A DNA stretch of 64,000 nucleotides, from positions 310,001 to 374,000 of the forward strand of contig JAHHIG010000001.1 in NCBI GenBank assembly GCA_019358895.1. The letters run 5' to 3'. The stretch's first letter is position 1, and the number at the start of each line of letters is the position of its first letter. Made by a program: the position numbers and the translations under genes. This document shows, in pieces, positions 17,993 through 25,601 of the stretch. The DNA is from Tildeniella nuda ZEHNDER 1965/U140. GTDB lineage: Bacteria > Cyanobacteriota > Cyanobacteriia > Leptolyngbyales > Leptolyngbyaceae. Below the pieces are notes generated by a model. The model was given only the letters and a program-made list of their open reading frames with translations, was not told where the DNA came from and did no database searches.

Positions 17993-18244
17993 ATGAACAA
18001 ATTACACGGAATTAAGGTTGCTGCTGCTGGCGTGATCGCCCTACTGTCCATTGCAACGATCGCGGTTGGTAGTGGTTTGGCTCAAGAGAATCAGAAACCT
18101 GTTGCTCCAGAGAATCAGAAACCTGCCGCTCAGACTGAGCAAATGAGCGGTTGTGAGTGCTGCAAAAAAATGATGGAGAAAAAGATGAACGACAGTGAGA
18201 ACAAAATGCCTGGAATGAATCCCCCAGCGCCATCAGGAAAGTAG
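17993..18244 (+). CDS. small exported Cys/Met-rich protein, putative metal binder
   Basis: An 83-residue protein; the ATG at 17993 has TAGGAGC just upstream. It has a signal peptide (VAAAGVIALLSIATIAVGSG, then LAQ), a short direct repeat (ENQKPVAPENQKPAAQ) and a dense metal-ligand patch, GCECCKKMMEKKM, followed by NKMPGMNPP. Three Cys and several Met in 20 residues of an exported protein beside a copper/silver efflux system suggest a periplasmic Cu(I)/Ag(I) sponge or chaperone. I do not recognise a named family. Confidence 0.65.
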   Translation: MNKLHGIKVAAAGVIALLSIATIAVGSGLAQENQKPVAPENQKPAAQTEQMSGCECCKKMMEKKMNDSENKMPGMNPPAPSGK

Positions 18245-18368
18245 GTGTCGTTAGTCTCCTTGGACTGATTGATTGAGCTTTTCCTAACCATCGGAGGTGT
18301 TTCAATGAACACCTCTGGTTCAGAGCACAGCGTTGCCAGACAGGTACGGCTGTTTATCAAGCGATCGT

Positions 18369-19073
18369 ATGCGAGTGTTACTGGTGGAAGATGAACCCGA
18401 TTTAGGTACCGCAATTCATCGTGTCCTGCATCGAGAAAGGTACGTGGTGGACTGGGTTCAAGATGGCAGCGAAGCTTGGGCTTACCTTGATAACTCCAGC
18501 GTTCACTATACTTTAGCCATTTTAGACTGGATGCTACCCGGACTGACTGGTGTAGAGTTGTGCCAACGGCTCCGCCGTCAGCATAACCCACTCCCCATTC
18601 TGCTGCTGACTGCGAGAGATCGCATGGAAGATAAAGTCGCTGGACTCGATGCCGGAGCCGATGATTATCTGGTCAAGCCGTTTGGTATGGCAGAACTTTT
18701 GGCACGCCTGCGGGCGCTGCAAAGGCGATCGCCCGAACTTCACCCCCAACAACTTCAAGTCGGTAAGCTGATGCTCGACTACGGCGCACACACGGTTTCC
18801 TGGCAAGATTCTAAGGGTCAACAAGCCCCGATTGCTCTAACCGCAAAAGAGTTTCAGACACTGGAATACTTTATGAAACATCCCAGCCAGGTGGTAACGA
18901 GCCAGCAAATCATGAATCAACTCTGGGAAGTCGGCGCAGAGCCAACCAACAACGCGGTAGCTGCTCAAATTCGGCTACTGCGACGTAAGCTTGCGGAAGT
19001 CGGATGTGACGGGCTCATTGAAACGATGCATGGCATTGGCTACCGATTCAACGTTCCTTATGCGCCAAAATAA
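18369..19073 (+). CDS. OmpR-family response regulator (CopR/NrsR-like)
   Basis: A 234-residue regulator from the ATG at 18369 (MRVLLVEDEPDLGTAIHRVL). The receiver domain has acidic E7/D8, phospho-acceptor D53 (AILDWMLPG), T81 and K103 (YLVKPFG). A winged-helix DNA-binding domain follows (residues 130-230, ending GIGYRFNVPY). It overlaps the kinase gene by 14 bp. As the only intact regulator beside the efflux genes it probably binds the TTTCAT boxes at 10530, 11429 and 17897. In cyanobacteria such pairs sense copper (CopRS) or nickel (NrsRS). Confidence 0.9.
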   Translation: MRVLLVEDEPDLGTAIHRVLHRERYVVDWVQDGSEAWAYLDNSSVHYTLAILDWMLPGLTGVELCQRLRRQHNPLPILLLTARDRMEDKVAGLDAGADDYLVKPFGMAELLARLRALQRRSPELHPQQLQVGKLMLDYGAHTVSWQDSKGQQAPIALTAKEFQTLEYFMKHPSQVVTSQQIMNQLWEVGAEPTNNAVAAQIRLLRRKLAEVGCDGLIETMHGIGYRFNVPYAPK

Positions 19074-20391
19074 GCTGTTCAACCGCACTCGTGCTCAACT
19101 TGCAGGCTGTTATGCCGGAGTCATGGGCTTAATCTTAAGCTTGAGCGGACTGTGCACCCACCAAATGTTAGCCGTTGCTCATTGGCAAGCGGTTGAACAA
19201 GAACTGGAATCGATTTCGGGGACGCTGCACGACACTCTGGAACCAAAGCTCAAACAACCCGATCACCTTGAGCCTGCGAGCACGCAAGCCTTACCAGGAT
19301 TGTGTCTTGCCGAAACGGATTGCTCCAATGACGCTCAAAATCGGCATATCCTCGGCATTGTGCAACAAGGCAGCTACTACATCCGCTTCTTTACGCAGTC
19401 TGGACAACTGTTGGCGAGTTTGGGCAGTCAGCCAGATGGGTTGCCACCACCAGCCACCAAAGAGGGCTGGAACACGTTACGCAACCAGAGCGGCACGCGC
19501 TATCACCAAACGACGCTGTTGCTAAAAACTGCCACTGGGTCTGCTTGGGGCTACATGCAAATCGGGCGATCACTAAAAGAGTATGACGACTATCTCACCA
19601 CGCTGCGACTATTACTGGCAGTTGGGCTACCGCTCTCCATGCTGGCGGTTGCAGGCGCAGGGTGGTGGCTGGCTGGGCTGGCGATGCGACCCGTCTACCA
19701 GTCCTATCAACAAATGCAACAGTTCACCGCTGACGCTGCCCACGAACTCCGCACTCCCATAGCTGCCATCCGTGCCACTGTTGAGTCGGTTCAGGATGAG
19801 GATGATCTGTCAACTGAAGAAATGCAGGAAACATTAGCGGTAGTCGATCGCCAAAACAATCGCCTAGCAAGCCTAGTACAAGATCTCTTGTTGCTGTCTC
19901 GGATAGATCAAAAGGTTTTGGCAGAAAAACGTCAAACCTGTTGCCTCAACGACTTGCTTTCTGATTTAGTAGAAAGCTTATTAGTGTTAGAAATTGCCGC
20001 TTCCATCAAGCTATTAACGCAGTTTCGAGTCAAGGAGCCGCTGTATGTCATGGGTGATGAAAATCAACTGGGACGCTTATTTTCTAACCTCATCGTCAAC
20101 GCCCTGCAATACACTCCCCCTGGTGGAATCGTAACAGTGATTTTAGAGCGAGATGAATCCCACGCGTTGATCCAGGTTCAAGACAATGGCATTGGCATCG
20201 CCTCAGTAGACCAATCCCGTATTTTCGATCGCTTTTACCGAGTGAGTTCTGATCGCTCTCGCCAAACTGGAGGAGTAGGGTTGGGACTGGCAATTGCAAA
20301 GGCGACCGCCCAATCGCATCATGGCAGCATTACAGTCGAGAGTGAGTTGAGCAGGGGCAGCACATTCACTGTACGCTTGCCCTTAATTTAG
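19060..20391 (+). CDS. metal-sensing sensor histidine kinase
   Basis: A 443-residue membrane kinase, read from the ATG at 19060 inside the end of the regulator gene. It has two membrane helices (about residues 14-40 and 184-208) around a 140-residue periplasmic sensor domain that holds a CLAETDCSND motif with two Cys. The HisKA box has H228 (DAAHELRTPIAA). The ATPase domain has the N box (NLIVNALQYTP), G1 (VQDNGIGIA) and G2 (GGVGLGLAIAK). It partners the upstream regulator; a metal as signal is inferred from the neighbours. Confidence 0.88.
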   Translation: MRQNKLFNRTRAQLAGCYAGVMGLILSLSGLCTHQMLAVAHWQAVEQELESISGTLHDTLEPKLKQPDHLEPASTQALPGLCLAETDCSNDAQNRHILGIVQQGSYYIRFFTQSGQLLASLGSQPDGLPPPATKEGWNTLRNQSGTRYHQTTLLLKTATGSAWGYMQIGRSLKEYDDYLTTLRLLLAVGLPLSMLAVAGAGWWLAGLAMRPVYQSYQQMQQFTADAAHELRTPIAAIRATVESVQDEDDLSTEEMQETLAVVDRQNNRLASLVQDLLLLSRIDQKVLAEKRQTCCLNDLLSDLVESLLVLEIAASIKLLTQFRVKEPLYVMGDENQLGRLFSNLIVNALQYTPPGGIVTVILERDESHALIQVQDNGIGIASVDQSRIFDRFYRVSSDRSRQTGGVGLGLAIAKATAQSHHGSITVESELSRGSTFTVRLPLI

Positions 20392-20416
20392 GGAATGAAA
20401 TGAGGACTGTTATACG

Positions 20417-21078
20417 TTACATCTTTTTTAGCTCAACACTATGGGGAGTGTCGGCTGAAGCCGCTCCCTTAGCTGCCTTCTCCTTCAGTTCGCTGTAGCG
20501 ATCGGTCAGATAATCCATCTGCTCTCGTAGCAGCAGGGTGAATTTGTAGAGTTCTTCCATCACATCAACCACGCGATCGCGGTAGGGCGAGTCCTTCATC
20601 GTGCCGTCTTCATGGAATTCCTGATAGGCTTCGCCACTGAGGATTGATTGGGAATAGTGAACATCCGCATCCAGCGACCGAGAAGACGGAGAGTATTAAC
20701 AGCATTGAAGGATTGAGAGCCACCAGAGACTTGCATGACCGCTAATGTTCTGCCTTGTGTCGGTCTGACTGCGCCAAGGCTGAGGGGAATCCAATCAAGC
20801 TGGTTCTTGATGATGCCTGTAATTTGACCGTGCATCTCTGGGCTGGACCAGACTTGTCCCTCAGACCACAGACTCAACTCGCGCAGTTCTTGCACTTTGG
20901 GATGGGTATCAGGGACGCTGCCGTAAATTGGCAACTCACGCGGATCGAAAAACTTCACCTCTGCCCCAAACTCCTGCATGATACGTGCCGCTTCTTCTGC
21001 CACCAAGCGACTGTAGGAACGCTCTCGTAGAGAGCCGTAGAGGAACAGAATGCGGGGTGGATGATCAAAGGTCATCAT
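20417..21078 (-). pseudogene. arsH: arsH-like NADPH-dependent FMN reductase, frameshifted
   Basis: The first part (21078 down to about 20630) reads [20 protein letters not shown], the flavodoxin-like FMN-binding loop of ArsH, and [20 protein letters not shown], with full conservation. At about 20627-20631 the frame slips: ArsH-like sequence ([20 protein letters not shown] and a coiled tail to 20417) continues in another frame. Adding one base restores about 220 residues, the usual ArsH length. ArsH oxidises trivalent organoarsenicals and reduces quinones and metals. One lost base may be true inactivation or an assembly error. The C-terminal part has its own ATG at 20597-20599. Confidence 0.75.
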
Positions 21079-21144
21079 AGTAGCAGTCAGTCGTAAGGTT
21101 CAGTCGTGAGGTTATAAAACTATGTAGCTTGAAAGCTCAGGAGC

Positions 21145-21468
21145 TTACAAGTCACCCGCTGTTGCATCAGCTAAATCAGTTTCTAATTGCTTCAGTGCTT
21201 GAGTTTCTTGCAGGAAAAGTTGATGACGAGTAATCGAATCATCTAGCGACTTGATGCTACTCTCGCTGACTTGAAGAGCTTGGGTGTAAGCAGCGATCGC
21301 GCCCTGATAGTCGCCTCGCTTCGCCTTTGCTTGTCCCTGGTTGAGCAAGTCCGCAGCGCTCGCTTGAACCGAGAAGGATGGCACGCTTTGAGCTTGGACA
21401 AGCAATGCTGACCCACTAAGTACTGTACTGATGCCGAAGACTGCTAGAGCTTGACGCATAGAACGCAT
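21145..21468 (-). CDS. exported TPR-like small protein
   Basis: A 107-residue protein with a signal peptide (ALAVFGISTVLSGSALLVQA then Q) and one clear tetratricopeptide unit (ADLLNQGQAKAKRGDYQGAIAAYTQALQV, about residues 39-67) followed by a helical Leu/Gln/Glu-rich tail. TPR units bind other proteins; a single one cannot define a role. It is on the minus strand behind the arsH-like gene. Confidence 0.6.
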   Translation of the reverse strand: MRSMRQALAVFGISTVLSGSALLVQAQSVPSFSVQASAADLLNQGQAKAKRGDYQGAIAAYTQALQVSESSIKSLDDSITRHQLFLQETQALKQLETDLADATAGDL

Positions 21469-21862
21469 AGCTTTCTCGCCTCTTTACTATCTATGAGCAT
21501 ACATTCAGCTAGCTTCGTCAGCAGCACCCAATGGTAACAACCGGAGCAAGCTGAGCGGAGATTGTGTTGGTCTCTTGCCCCTTTCTCAGCGCGAATGAGT
21601 CCAAGCCTGCTCCAGAGCCGCTTGTACACTCTCTAATCACTATCTTCTTGGTCACGCTCAATTCATCTGTTCGCCGCACTGCTCCGCAGAAGGTCAAGCT
21701 GCGATAGTCAGCCCTATAATTCAGCATTGAAGTTGGGCAAAGCTAAGCAAGCAGCGCAGCAAGCTTCCTTGTAATATCCACACGTTCCCTGGAAAAACGA
21801 ATAGATCTCTTGAGTGGCATTTCCTGATCCAAGAAATTACGAGATGTGCTTGAACCTACTTT
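21469..21862. other. non-coding stretch in the CAST cargo
   Basis: I see no gene with a recognisable product here. A 69-codon minus-strand frame (21518-21727) lacks a good ribosome site and family. No long inverted repeat is evident. Confidence 0.35.
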
Positions 21863-22315
21863 TCACTTCTTGTAACTCTGACCACAGTATGGACAGAATC
21901 GAAATTTGAGGGATTCAACGGGCTTGTGGCAATCTGGACAGCGATCACACAATGCACTGCTACAGGCAAAGCAATATTTAGAACGAGTTGTCGTCCACAT
22001 GGGGTCGGGTGGGGTTCCAGGTACCCAGCAGCGGGGGCAGAACTTGAGTGAGGCGATCGCCTCTACTGCTACTCCCTTACAGACCGCATCCAAATACTCC
22101 ACAGGGACACCCAATGCATAAGCCAAGCCGCTTTTAGGTGCTTGCTTCAATCGAGTCGTCTGCCCACGCTCGATTTTGCCTACACTTTGTAGGTGAACCC
22201 CTGCGCGTCCTGCCAGTTCTTTCTGGCTCAGCCCCAGGCTCATCCGCACCCGCCTGACGTAATTTGCCAGGGTTTCTTCAGGGTTTGGAGCCAGTTCTTG
22301 CTGTAAAAGTGGCAT
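21863..22315 (-). CDS. XRE-type HTH regulator with C-terminal zinc ribbons
   Basis: A 150-residue protein. Residues 17-75 are a classic XRE helix-turn-helix (VRMSLGLSQKELAGRAGVHL, then QSVGKIERGQ). The C-terminal half holds paired Cys motifs C93-C96 (CPRC), C115-C118 (CFAC), C123-C126/C129 and C141-C144 (CPYC), forming one or two zinc ribbons. It is divergent from the integrase gene at 22399 with 83 bp between them, so it probably regulates that promoter and its own. Confidence 0.75.
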   Translation of the reverse strand: MPLLQQELAPNPEETLANYVRRVRMSLGLSQKELAGRAGVHLQSVGKIERGQTTRLKQAPKSGLAYALGVPVEYLDAVCKGVAVEAIASLKFCPRCWVPGTPPDPMWTTTRSKYCFACSSALCDRCPDCHKPVESLKFRFCPYCGQSYKK

Positions 22316-22398
22316 TAAAGTGTACGTAAATCTATTTCTCTTAAGACTATATTATTTGTTCAGTTTCGCTGTCATTTCGACTACCCTCATTAAGGTAA

Positions 22399-23289
22399 AT
22401 GACTACTTCACTCGCTACAGTCACCATCGCCTTTTTGCAACGCCCCGGTTTGGCTCATACGACCTTGCGTTCCTATGAATCGACGCTGATGCCCCTGCTG
22501 CAAGAATACGGGCGATTACCGATCGAAATCTTGACTCGCCAAACGTTACAGGACTATCTCAACAACCTGACTGAGATTTCCTACACCACTCATCACCGTC
22601 ATCAAGCGATTATCCAGGCATTGTTCAACTTCGCCGTAGAGCAAGGCTATCTGAAAGCCAACCCGATCGCTCAGCTGAAACGGCGAAAACCAGACCAGGC
22701 GAAAGGTGAACATCGGAGCGATGCCGTCATTCGTTATCTGACACCAGAGCAGCTTGCAGTGTTGTATCGTACGATCGCCTCTGATCTGCGCCTGAATGCG
22801 CTCGTGCATCTCCTGCATCATACAGGCGCAAGAATTGCCGAAATCCTAGCGCTCGACTTGCAAGACCTGAATCTGGAGCAACGGAAGTTTCAGGTCTTGG
22901 GCAAAGGCAACAAGCAACGCTGGTGTTTCTACAGTGAAGATGCCGCAAAAGCATTAGAACGCTACTGTCGCTATCAAAGGCATTCCAGCAGTGTGGCATT
23001 ATTTACAGCACAGCAACCCTTTACTTTGGAAGTCAGTCGTCTGAGCTACCGTATGGCACATCAAGACTGGACTGACTTCATTGCCCAAGAAGCAACCCTG
23101 AAAAGCATTCGGATTCACGACCTGCGCCACACCTTCGCGACCGAACGGGTGGGCTTGATGGGCATTGAGGAACTGCGAGCGTTAATGGGACATCAGAACA
23201 TTCAGACAACTTTGCGTTACCAAAAGGTAACATCACAGCGAGCCGAAACGGTTGCCAAGAAAGCCTTTGAATCACTCACTAAAAAGTGA
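22399..23289 (+). CDS. tyrosine recombinase (phage integrase family)
   Basis: A 296-residue site-specific recombinase. The N-terminal SAM-like core-binding domain covers residues 5-95; the catalytic domain follows. All catalytic residues are visible: R145 (HTGARIAEIL), a Lys in the KGNKQR beta-hairpin, H240-x-x-R243 (IHDLRHTFAT), H265 (LMGHQNIQTT) and Y274 (LRYQKV). It looks active. The family joins or resolves DNA at short inverted sites; here it could serve a nested integron-like or plasmid-like unit within the CAST. A perfect 11-bp hairpin lies 48 bp behind it. Confidence 0.88.
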   Translation: MTTSLATVTIAFLQRPGLAHTTLRSYESTLMPLLQEYGRLPIEILTRQTLQDYLNNLTEISYTTHHRHQAIIQALFNFAVEQGYLKANPIAQLKRRKPDQAKGEHRSDAVIRYLTPEQLAVLYRTIASDLRLNALVHLLHHTGARIAEILALDLQDLNLEQRKFQVLGKGNKQRWCFYSEDAAKALERYCRYQRHSSSVALFTAQQPFTLEVSRLSYRMAHQDWTDFIAQEATLKSIRIHDLRHTFATERVGLMGIEELRALMGHQNIQTTLRYQKVTSQRAETVAKKAFESLTKK

Positions 23290-23336
23290 TTATAGAAAGT
23301 GTACATGTAGTAACAATTTACCCCATTGAGTCTTTT

Positions 23337-23365
23337 GATGCAGAGTATGGACGGTACTCTGCATC
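23337..23365. terminator. perfect hairpin downstream of the integrase
   Basis: GATGCAGAGTA and TACTCTGCATC are perfect 11-bp arms around a 7-base loop, with TTTT before and AGTAAAA behind. It can act as a terminator, but inverted arms of 11 bp with a central 7-bp spacer are also the layout of a tyrosine recombinase core site. Confidence 0.5.
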
Positions 23366-23468
23366 AGTAAAATGAGTGTTCCTGCTGCCAGCGCCGTTAT
23401 CCCTGCATCCCAATCGGTGGCACCAACAAAGAAGGCTTGCTAGCGGAAACAGCAGGTAATCGGTCAGG

Positions 23469-23591
23469 TTAATGGTGATAGTTGCTCCTGCCAACTAGCG
23501 CGATCGCCAACTTAGATTCTGCTTCCACGACACGGAAAACATTCGAGGAGATGCCTTCGTCATACAAATTGGTAATCGGAAAAAGTGGCAT
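23469..23591 (-). pseudogene. truncated small conserved protein
   Basis: A 40-codon frame reads MPLFPITNLYDEGISSNVFR and VVEAESKLAIA, then diverges and stops. The opening looks like a well-kept start of a longer cyanobacterial protein that I have seen but cannot name. It lies 15 bp behind the 103-residue gene on the same strand. Confidence 0.35.
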
Positions 23592-23606
23592 AACGGCTTC
23601 CTGGTA

Positions 23607-23918
23607 CTACTCTGGAAGAGGAGCGTCTAACTGCAAAGATTGGGCAATCAAGTAAGCTTCCTCGGCAGTGAACTGAGTCATCCCACCATCCGGACTAACG
23701 TGAATGGACTCCCGGATTTGCTCATCGGTTTTCTCTAGCGCAATGGCTTGGGCAAGATCGCTTTTGAGATCCTTGAAGAGCGATCTCACGCCATAGGTTT
23801 TCCGCAGGGTGACACTCCAGGCACTACAGTCTCTATATTGCAAGGCGGCAAAGCGACGAGCCGCAAACTCTGCTTTCTGGAACGGGGTCAGCGTACTTAT
23901 TTCAGTTGGTTCGTTCAT
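23607..23918 (-). CDS. hypothetical protein
   Basis: A 103-residue soluble protein, mixed helical (TPFQKAEFAARRFAALQYRD; LFKDLKSDLAQAIALEKTDE). The C-terminus has FTAEEAYLIAQSLQLDAPLP, which resembles a short helical binding tail. It overlaps the upstream 66-residue gene by 4 bp (ATGA), so the two are translated together. Family not recognised. Confidence 0.55.
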   Translation of the reverse strand: MNEPTEISTLTPFQKAEFAARRFAALQYRDCSAWSVTLRKTYGVRSLFKDLKSDLAQAIALEKTDEQIRESIHVSPDGGMTQFTAEEAYLIAQSLQLDAPLPE

Positions 23919-24115
23919 GATTCGTCTAAGTGAGGCGATGGATCAAAGATGATGGTGAAATCAGCGGCGGTTTGCTGATGCAGCAGTTTGAGATGGGCTT
24001 CCGCATCGCCTCGACGACGGCAACGAGCGACTGTGAGCCGTTTCAAATTTGGCAGGAGTCGGACAATGCACCACGGATGTAACTGCTGCTGATAGTTCAC
24101 ACTGGTCTGACTCAT
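23915..24115 (-). CDS. hypothetical small protein
   Basis: A 66-residue protein with a basic middle (RLLPNLKRLTVARCRRRGDA) and an end strand DFTIIFDPS. It has no membrane segment. It heads a small operon with the 103-residue gene, overlapping it by 4 bp. The form (short, one Cys, Arg-rich, ending with an acidic tail) occurs in cyanobacterial plasmid and island genes, but I cannot name it. Confidence 0.5.
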   Translation of the reverse strand: MSQTSVNYQQQLHPWCIVRLLPNLKRLTVARCRRRGDAEAHLKLLHQQTAADFTIIFDPSPHLDES

Positions 24116-24204
24116 CGGCTTTCCAAGCTTTCAAAACACTCCAACCACCTTATAAAGAGTGAGTTGTGTAAAACAGGTCAGGGTGGTATTGACTTTCAGA
24201 CCAT

Positions 24205-24516
24205 TTAGGCATCTGTTTTGTCCTGCTGGGGTGGACAGAGTGCCATTACGAGGTCTGGAGGCATTTGCTCAAAGTGTTCCAGCAGGAAGTCCATGAGGGC
24301 GAGATGACGCAGGTCGATCGCGGTGGGACGCCGATAGCTGCGACCGCGACGGAACCAGCAGCGCACGGTAGAAGTAGAGCGCGAACAGATCGCCGCGATC
24401 GCTTCCTGACTGACGTGCCACTTGGCGTAGAAGGTCTGCGGTGTCATGCCAAGCTGACAGTAGCTGTAGCGGTCAATCAGGTGGTGTTCGCGGTCAGTCA
24501 GAGAGCGGGGATTCAC
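24205..24516 (-). CDS. small helix-turn-helix protein, paralogue of the CAST repressor candidate
   Basis: A 103-residue protein. I chose the GTG at 24514-24516: it overlaps the upstream stop as GTGA and has GAGGAG before it. Residues 24-62 (MTPQTFYAKWHVSQEAIAAI, then STSTVRCWFRRGRSYRRP) form an HTH with WF at the end of the recognition helix. The same layout (F..xWxVSxExxAxIC, then TxVxxWF, then RR.P, then LALxxxxxE) is in the 82-residue protein at 32781 beside cas12k. The two are relatives within one transposon. Confidence 0.7.
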   Translation of the reverse strand: MNPRSLTDREHHLIDRYSYCQLGMTPQTFYAKWHVSQEAIAAICSRSTSTVRCWFRRGRSYRRPTAIDLRHLALMDFLLEHFEQMPPDLVMALCPPQQDKTDA

Positions 24517-25127
24517 AGGGACTCCTCTGCTGTCATTGGTTCGAGGTCGCCTTCCCAGGCAATGTCCGCTTGCACCCATGCGGCGCTGGGTGAGTTGGCA
24601 TCCAGCCAGATGAGGTAGCACCAGTCCCAACAGCAGCAATGGGGCGCAAAACTGTAGAATCTGCCGATCGCGATGCCCCAGTCAGTGGGTTCACCATTGG
24701 AAAGCCAACGGAGGCGATCGCCGTAGAGGAACCGAGGCATTTCGACATCGGGGAAAGTGGTCGGTAGGTCAGTTGCTGGGGGTGGGAGTTGCAGGTTGGA
24801 CAGAGCGTTCGATGTGTCGAGGGTGCTGCTCCGTAAGGCATCTAAATAGGCAGCGAGAAGTCTACCGTTGAGATTGGCGGTCAGGGTTTGGATGAGGATG
24901 GCAGCGAGGGGTTCGGCTTCCTGTGATTTGAGCGCGACCCAAGTGGTGTCGAAGCTGGCATCGGAGTAAGTTTTGAGGCGGCAAAGTAAATCAGCAATGG
25001 CAAAGTCAGCTAATGCTTGCTGATAGCCTGTCTGGTAAGCCCCTGTAGATACGATGGCAGGGTTAGGAGTGCGGCAAGGTGGTGTTTGACGACACCACAG
25101 TCGAGTTGCCTTGGAACGATTTGGCAT
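24513..25127 (-). CDS. hypothetical protein
   Basis: A 204-residue protein from the ATG at 25127 (MPNRSKATRLWCRQ); a longer frame reaches 25238. It has a helical N-terminal part (GYQQALADFAIADLLCRLKT ... LAAILIQTLTANLNGRLLAA) and a beta-rich C-terminal part with many aromatic residues (RFLYGDRLRWL, GIAIGRFYSFAPHCCCWDWC, YLIWLDANS). The end recalls small domains that probe size and position of strands, and could bind nucleic acid. The stop overlaps the start of the HTH gene, so the two are coupled. Family unknown. Confidence 0.6.
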   Translation of the reverse strand: MPNRSKATRLWCRQTPPCRTPNPAIVSTGAYQTGYQQALADFAIADLLCRLKTYSDASFDTTWVALKSQEAEPLAAILIQTLTANLNGRLLAAYLDALRSSTLDTSNALSNLQLPPPATDLPTTFPDVEMPRFLYGDRLRWLSNGEPTDWGIAIGRFYSFAPHCCCWDWCYLIWLDANSPSAAWVQADIAWEGDLEPMTAEESL

Positions 25128-25321
25128 AGGATTGAAACTGCTCCTAGTGAAGTGGGAGTGAGTGCCAGACCCCGTGCCGACCAAAGCTGTGGGTCTGGCC
25201 TTTGACGTTAGTTTAGAAGCTTTAAGACGATAGGGCAATAGGGCATAGTGACAATTGCCCTTTATACATCTTGCGATAAGGGAGAATAGCCCTAGAGGAG
25301 ATGTTTAGCCCTGACTCCGTA

Positions 25322-25516
25322 ATGGCAGAGAAAAAAGCTCAAATCCGCGTTTACTTGCCGACTGATACCGACAAGATTCTCAAAATTTTGGCAGCGGTGA
25401 AGGAGTCATCTGTCAATGCTCTAGTGAATGAAGCGATCGAGCATTGGTTGGAGGAGGCAGAGCAAAAGGAAATTGTGGAGAAGTTTAACCTCGATCAGTT
25501 AGATGAGATCGGCTAG
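25322..25516 (+). CDS. ribbon-helix-helix (CopG-like) small protein
   Basis: A 64-residue protein read from the ATG at 25322; an in-frame ATG at 25301 is directly behind GAGGAG and is too close to it, so the start is not certain. AQIRVYLPTDTDKILKILAA then ESSVNALVNEAIEHWLEE is a beta-strand and two helices as in Arc/MetJ/CopG repressors. These control antitoxin or plasmid genes. No toxin gene is adjacent. RHH proteins are also found as regulators in some V-K CASTs. Confidence 0.65.
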   Translation: MAEKKAQIRVYLPTDTDKILKILAAVKESSVNALVNEAIEHWLEEAEQKEIVEKFNLDQLDEIG

Positions 25517-25601
25517 GAAATCCTTCCAACAGCAATTTTCACCTAACGGCAATGGGCTCGCTAGAAATGATTCCTTGATGACTGGGAGCAATCGCTTTCT
25601 C

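Noticed and set aside
21518-21727. 69-codon minus-strand frame
   Set aside because: No ribosome site, no recognisable fold, and it lies in a gap with no coupling to neighbours.
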